Below, piece by piece: positions 32,509 to 33,892 of a stretch of 33,892 bases of DNA (the first letter of the stretch is position 1; every line of letters starts with the position of its first letter). The notes under the pieces are model-generated. The model worked only from the letters and a program-made list of their open reading frames with translations, searched no databases and was not told where the DNA came from. The translations under genes and the position numbers were made by a program. Source of the stretch: Chloromonas sp. AAM2 (taxonomy: Eukaryota > Chlorophyta > Chlorophyceae > Chlamydomonadales > Chlamydomonadaceae); contig QAXH01005360.1 in assembly GCA_004335635.1 (NCBI GenBank), forward strand, positions 1 to 33,892, written 5' to 3'.

Positions 32509-33892
32509 CCAGCGTTTGCCGCCTACACACTGGGCAACCTGATCAACATGACCATGAACATCAGCACTACCAGCAACACGTCTCACACAGTGAAGGTCCC
32601 TCAACTGTTGCAGCTGGTGGCACCCAAGTGTGGGCTGACAGGCCAGCTGCCAGCCAACCTCGGCCAGCTCAGCAACTTGCAACTGCTGGACCTGTCGTCC
32701 AATCTCATAACAGGTATGTGGCTCATCGCGCAGTCAGTGCGGTCAGGGGCATTACTGGTGTTAGCATTACTAAACAGCATCACCAGTACTACAACGCTTG
32801 CGTTGCCAAAACGCTACTGCACATGCCTGGAAACAGCCCAATGGCTCTAGAAAATCTCAAGTTAATTAGCATTGTTAGCTAGAACTACTAGAAGACGTTC
32901 TGTCAGATGGCCAGCAATCACGGGGAATAGTTGACGTAGCATTGTGCATGGCCTGCATGCATCCAGCCGCATGTCACGACCACTCAAGTGCCGGACGTTC
33001 AGCATCTCACGGTATCCTGGTAGGGCTCACAGGCATGTGAAGCAGTACTGCGTGGGCCCCAGTGCTGGATGCTCACTGCTGCAGGCGGTGGGCTGGTTCC
33101 GGTACACTGGAAGAAACACGTGCAGATGCGTCTGTCATGCAACCACCTGTTGTTCGCCATGTTGCTCAATGGGAAGACACATGCCCTTTCGGATGTGTAG
33201 CCTTGAAGTGCATCCCTGTCAGTCAGTCACGGACTGAAACTTGGATGGACCCTACATCCGCTGCATTGTAGGTTCGTTGCCTCCACTGGTAACCGGCCGT
33301 GGACCCCTTCTCAATCTCTCTGGCAACCTCCTGACTGGTGGCGTGAACGAGCAGTGGGCGCTGCTGGCGGGCTGCGGCGGCGTGGTAGACCTCTCGAGCA
33401 ACAGGCTGTCAGTGAGTGAGGCCTGCCACCACTGGCACAACAAAAATCATGAGGGTTGTGCGAAAGCTTATCGAGGGACAGTCTGATACATATCCGATGC
33501 GTATCGGATACATATCACGTTTCAATACTGATACGCCATGACACCACCCTAAACAGGATTCTGCTGATTACTGGATGCGGGCAACTGGCCGTAGTGGGTT
33601 AACAATATCAATGGTGAGGAGCCGACATGCACGCTGACTGTTCTTGAATGTGATACGTCCTGACATGATAATTTTCCACGCTATGCAGGGCTCCCTGCCG
33701 GAATCTGTACTTGGCTCCTCGTGCTCGGCCGCTGATAAGGGCCCGGACGGCTTGTCATGCCTACCTGCCAGTGCCTACTCATGCTCTGTGGATGGGGCGG
33801 TTTGGGGTGCGGCCCCGCAATTGAAGGTGGACTCAGGCCTGGACGGCGTCCTCGCTGCATTCTACCGTCCACCCTTGCCCCCCCGTCCACCG
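32509..33892 (+). CDS. Leucine-rich-repeat protein, partial (runs off the window)
   Basis: Three phase-compatible exons are visible: 32509-32713, 33272-33411 and 33689-33892, the last truncated by the window edge. Residues read AYTLGNLINMTMNIS, LLQLVAPKCGLTGQLPANLG, LSNLQLLDLSSNLITG, then GSLPPLVTGRGPLLNLSGNL, VVDLSSNRLS and GSLPESVLGSSC. These are plant-type extracellular LRRs (LxxLxLxxNxLTGxLP). N-glycosylation sequons and spaced Cys residues in the last exon suggest a secreted or cell-surface protein. The visible end, FYRPPLPPRPP, begins a proline-rich stretch that may lead to a transmembrane or cell-wall region. No kinase or anchor is visible. The 5' exons are unresolved; the frame is open upstream to 32308. 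Confidence 0.7.
33451..33551. mobile_element. ~101-bp terminal-inverted-repeat element, copy 2
   Basis: GAGGGTTGTGCG on the left and TGACACCACCCTA on the right are degraded versions of the termini at 23135-23237. The right half (TATCACGTTTCAATACTGAT, then ACGCCATGACACC) is closely similar to that copy, and the length is nearly the same. It lies in an LRR-gene intron. Confidence 0.75.

Overview
This is nuclear DNA of a green alga, most likely a volvocalean chlorophyte (a Haematococcus/Chlamydomonas-type genome). The genes are rich in short GT-AG introns with phase-consistent exons. Coding is Ala/Gln/Pro-rich, a TGTAA polyadenylation signal follows one gene, and the products are plastid-specific. 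A 13-N gap shows it is a draft assembly. No bacterial operons, tRNAs, rRNAs or CRISPR arrays were seen. The genus is an inference.

Layout, left to right: (1) the 3' part of an FG-repeat nucleoporin gene, + strand, <145-2635. (2) A 1.7 kb intergenic stretch with one copy of a dispersed repeat. (3) A six-exon + strand gene, 4333-8332, for a ~932-aa Gln/Ser/Gly-rich protein of unknown function with a helical C-terminal domain. (4) A ~2.7 kb gene-poor stretch between two convergent genes. (5) A 20-exon - strand gene, 20581 down to 10989, for a ~1,020-aa Toc159-family preprotein import receptor GTPase of the chloroplast outer envelope; its introns hold a 35-bp tandem array, a perfect 39-bp inverted repeat and the assembly gap. 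(6) A 2 kb intergenic stretch with a second dispersed-repeat copy and a MITE-like element. (7) A 7-exon - strand gene, 25384 down to 22663, for a ~395-aa ankyrin-repeat protein. (8) Divergent from it, a six-exon + strand gene, 25760-28199, for a ~302-aa plastid type I signal peptidase (Plsp1/TPP type). (9) A repeat-rich 3.5 kb stretch, 28200-31710. (10) The 5' or middle part of a leucine-rich-repeat protein gene, + strand, which runs off the right edge.

Functionally, two genes act on plastid protein biogenesis: the TOC receptor brings precursors to the envelope, and the Plsp1-type peptidase removes thylakoid-transfer signals and, in Arabidopsis, also matures Toc75, the channel partner of Toc159. 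Their proximity (about 5 kb, with the ankyrin gene between) may be coincidental but is worth a synteny check. The main unexplained signals are three small repeat families with several copies inside this one window, an uncharacterised Q-rich protein, and exon-like fragments in the right-hand repeat region.
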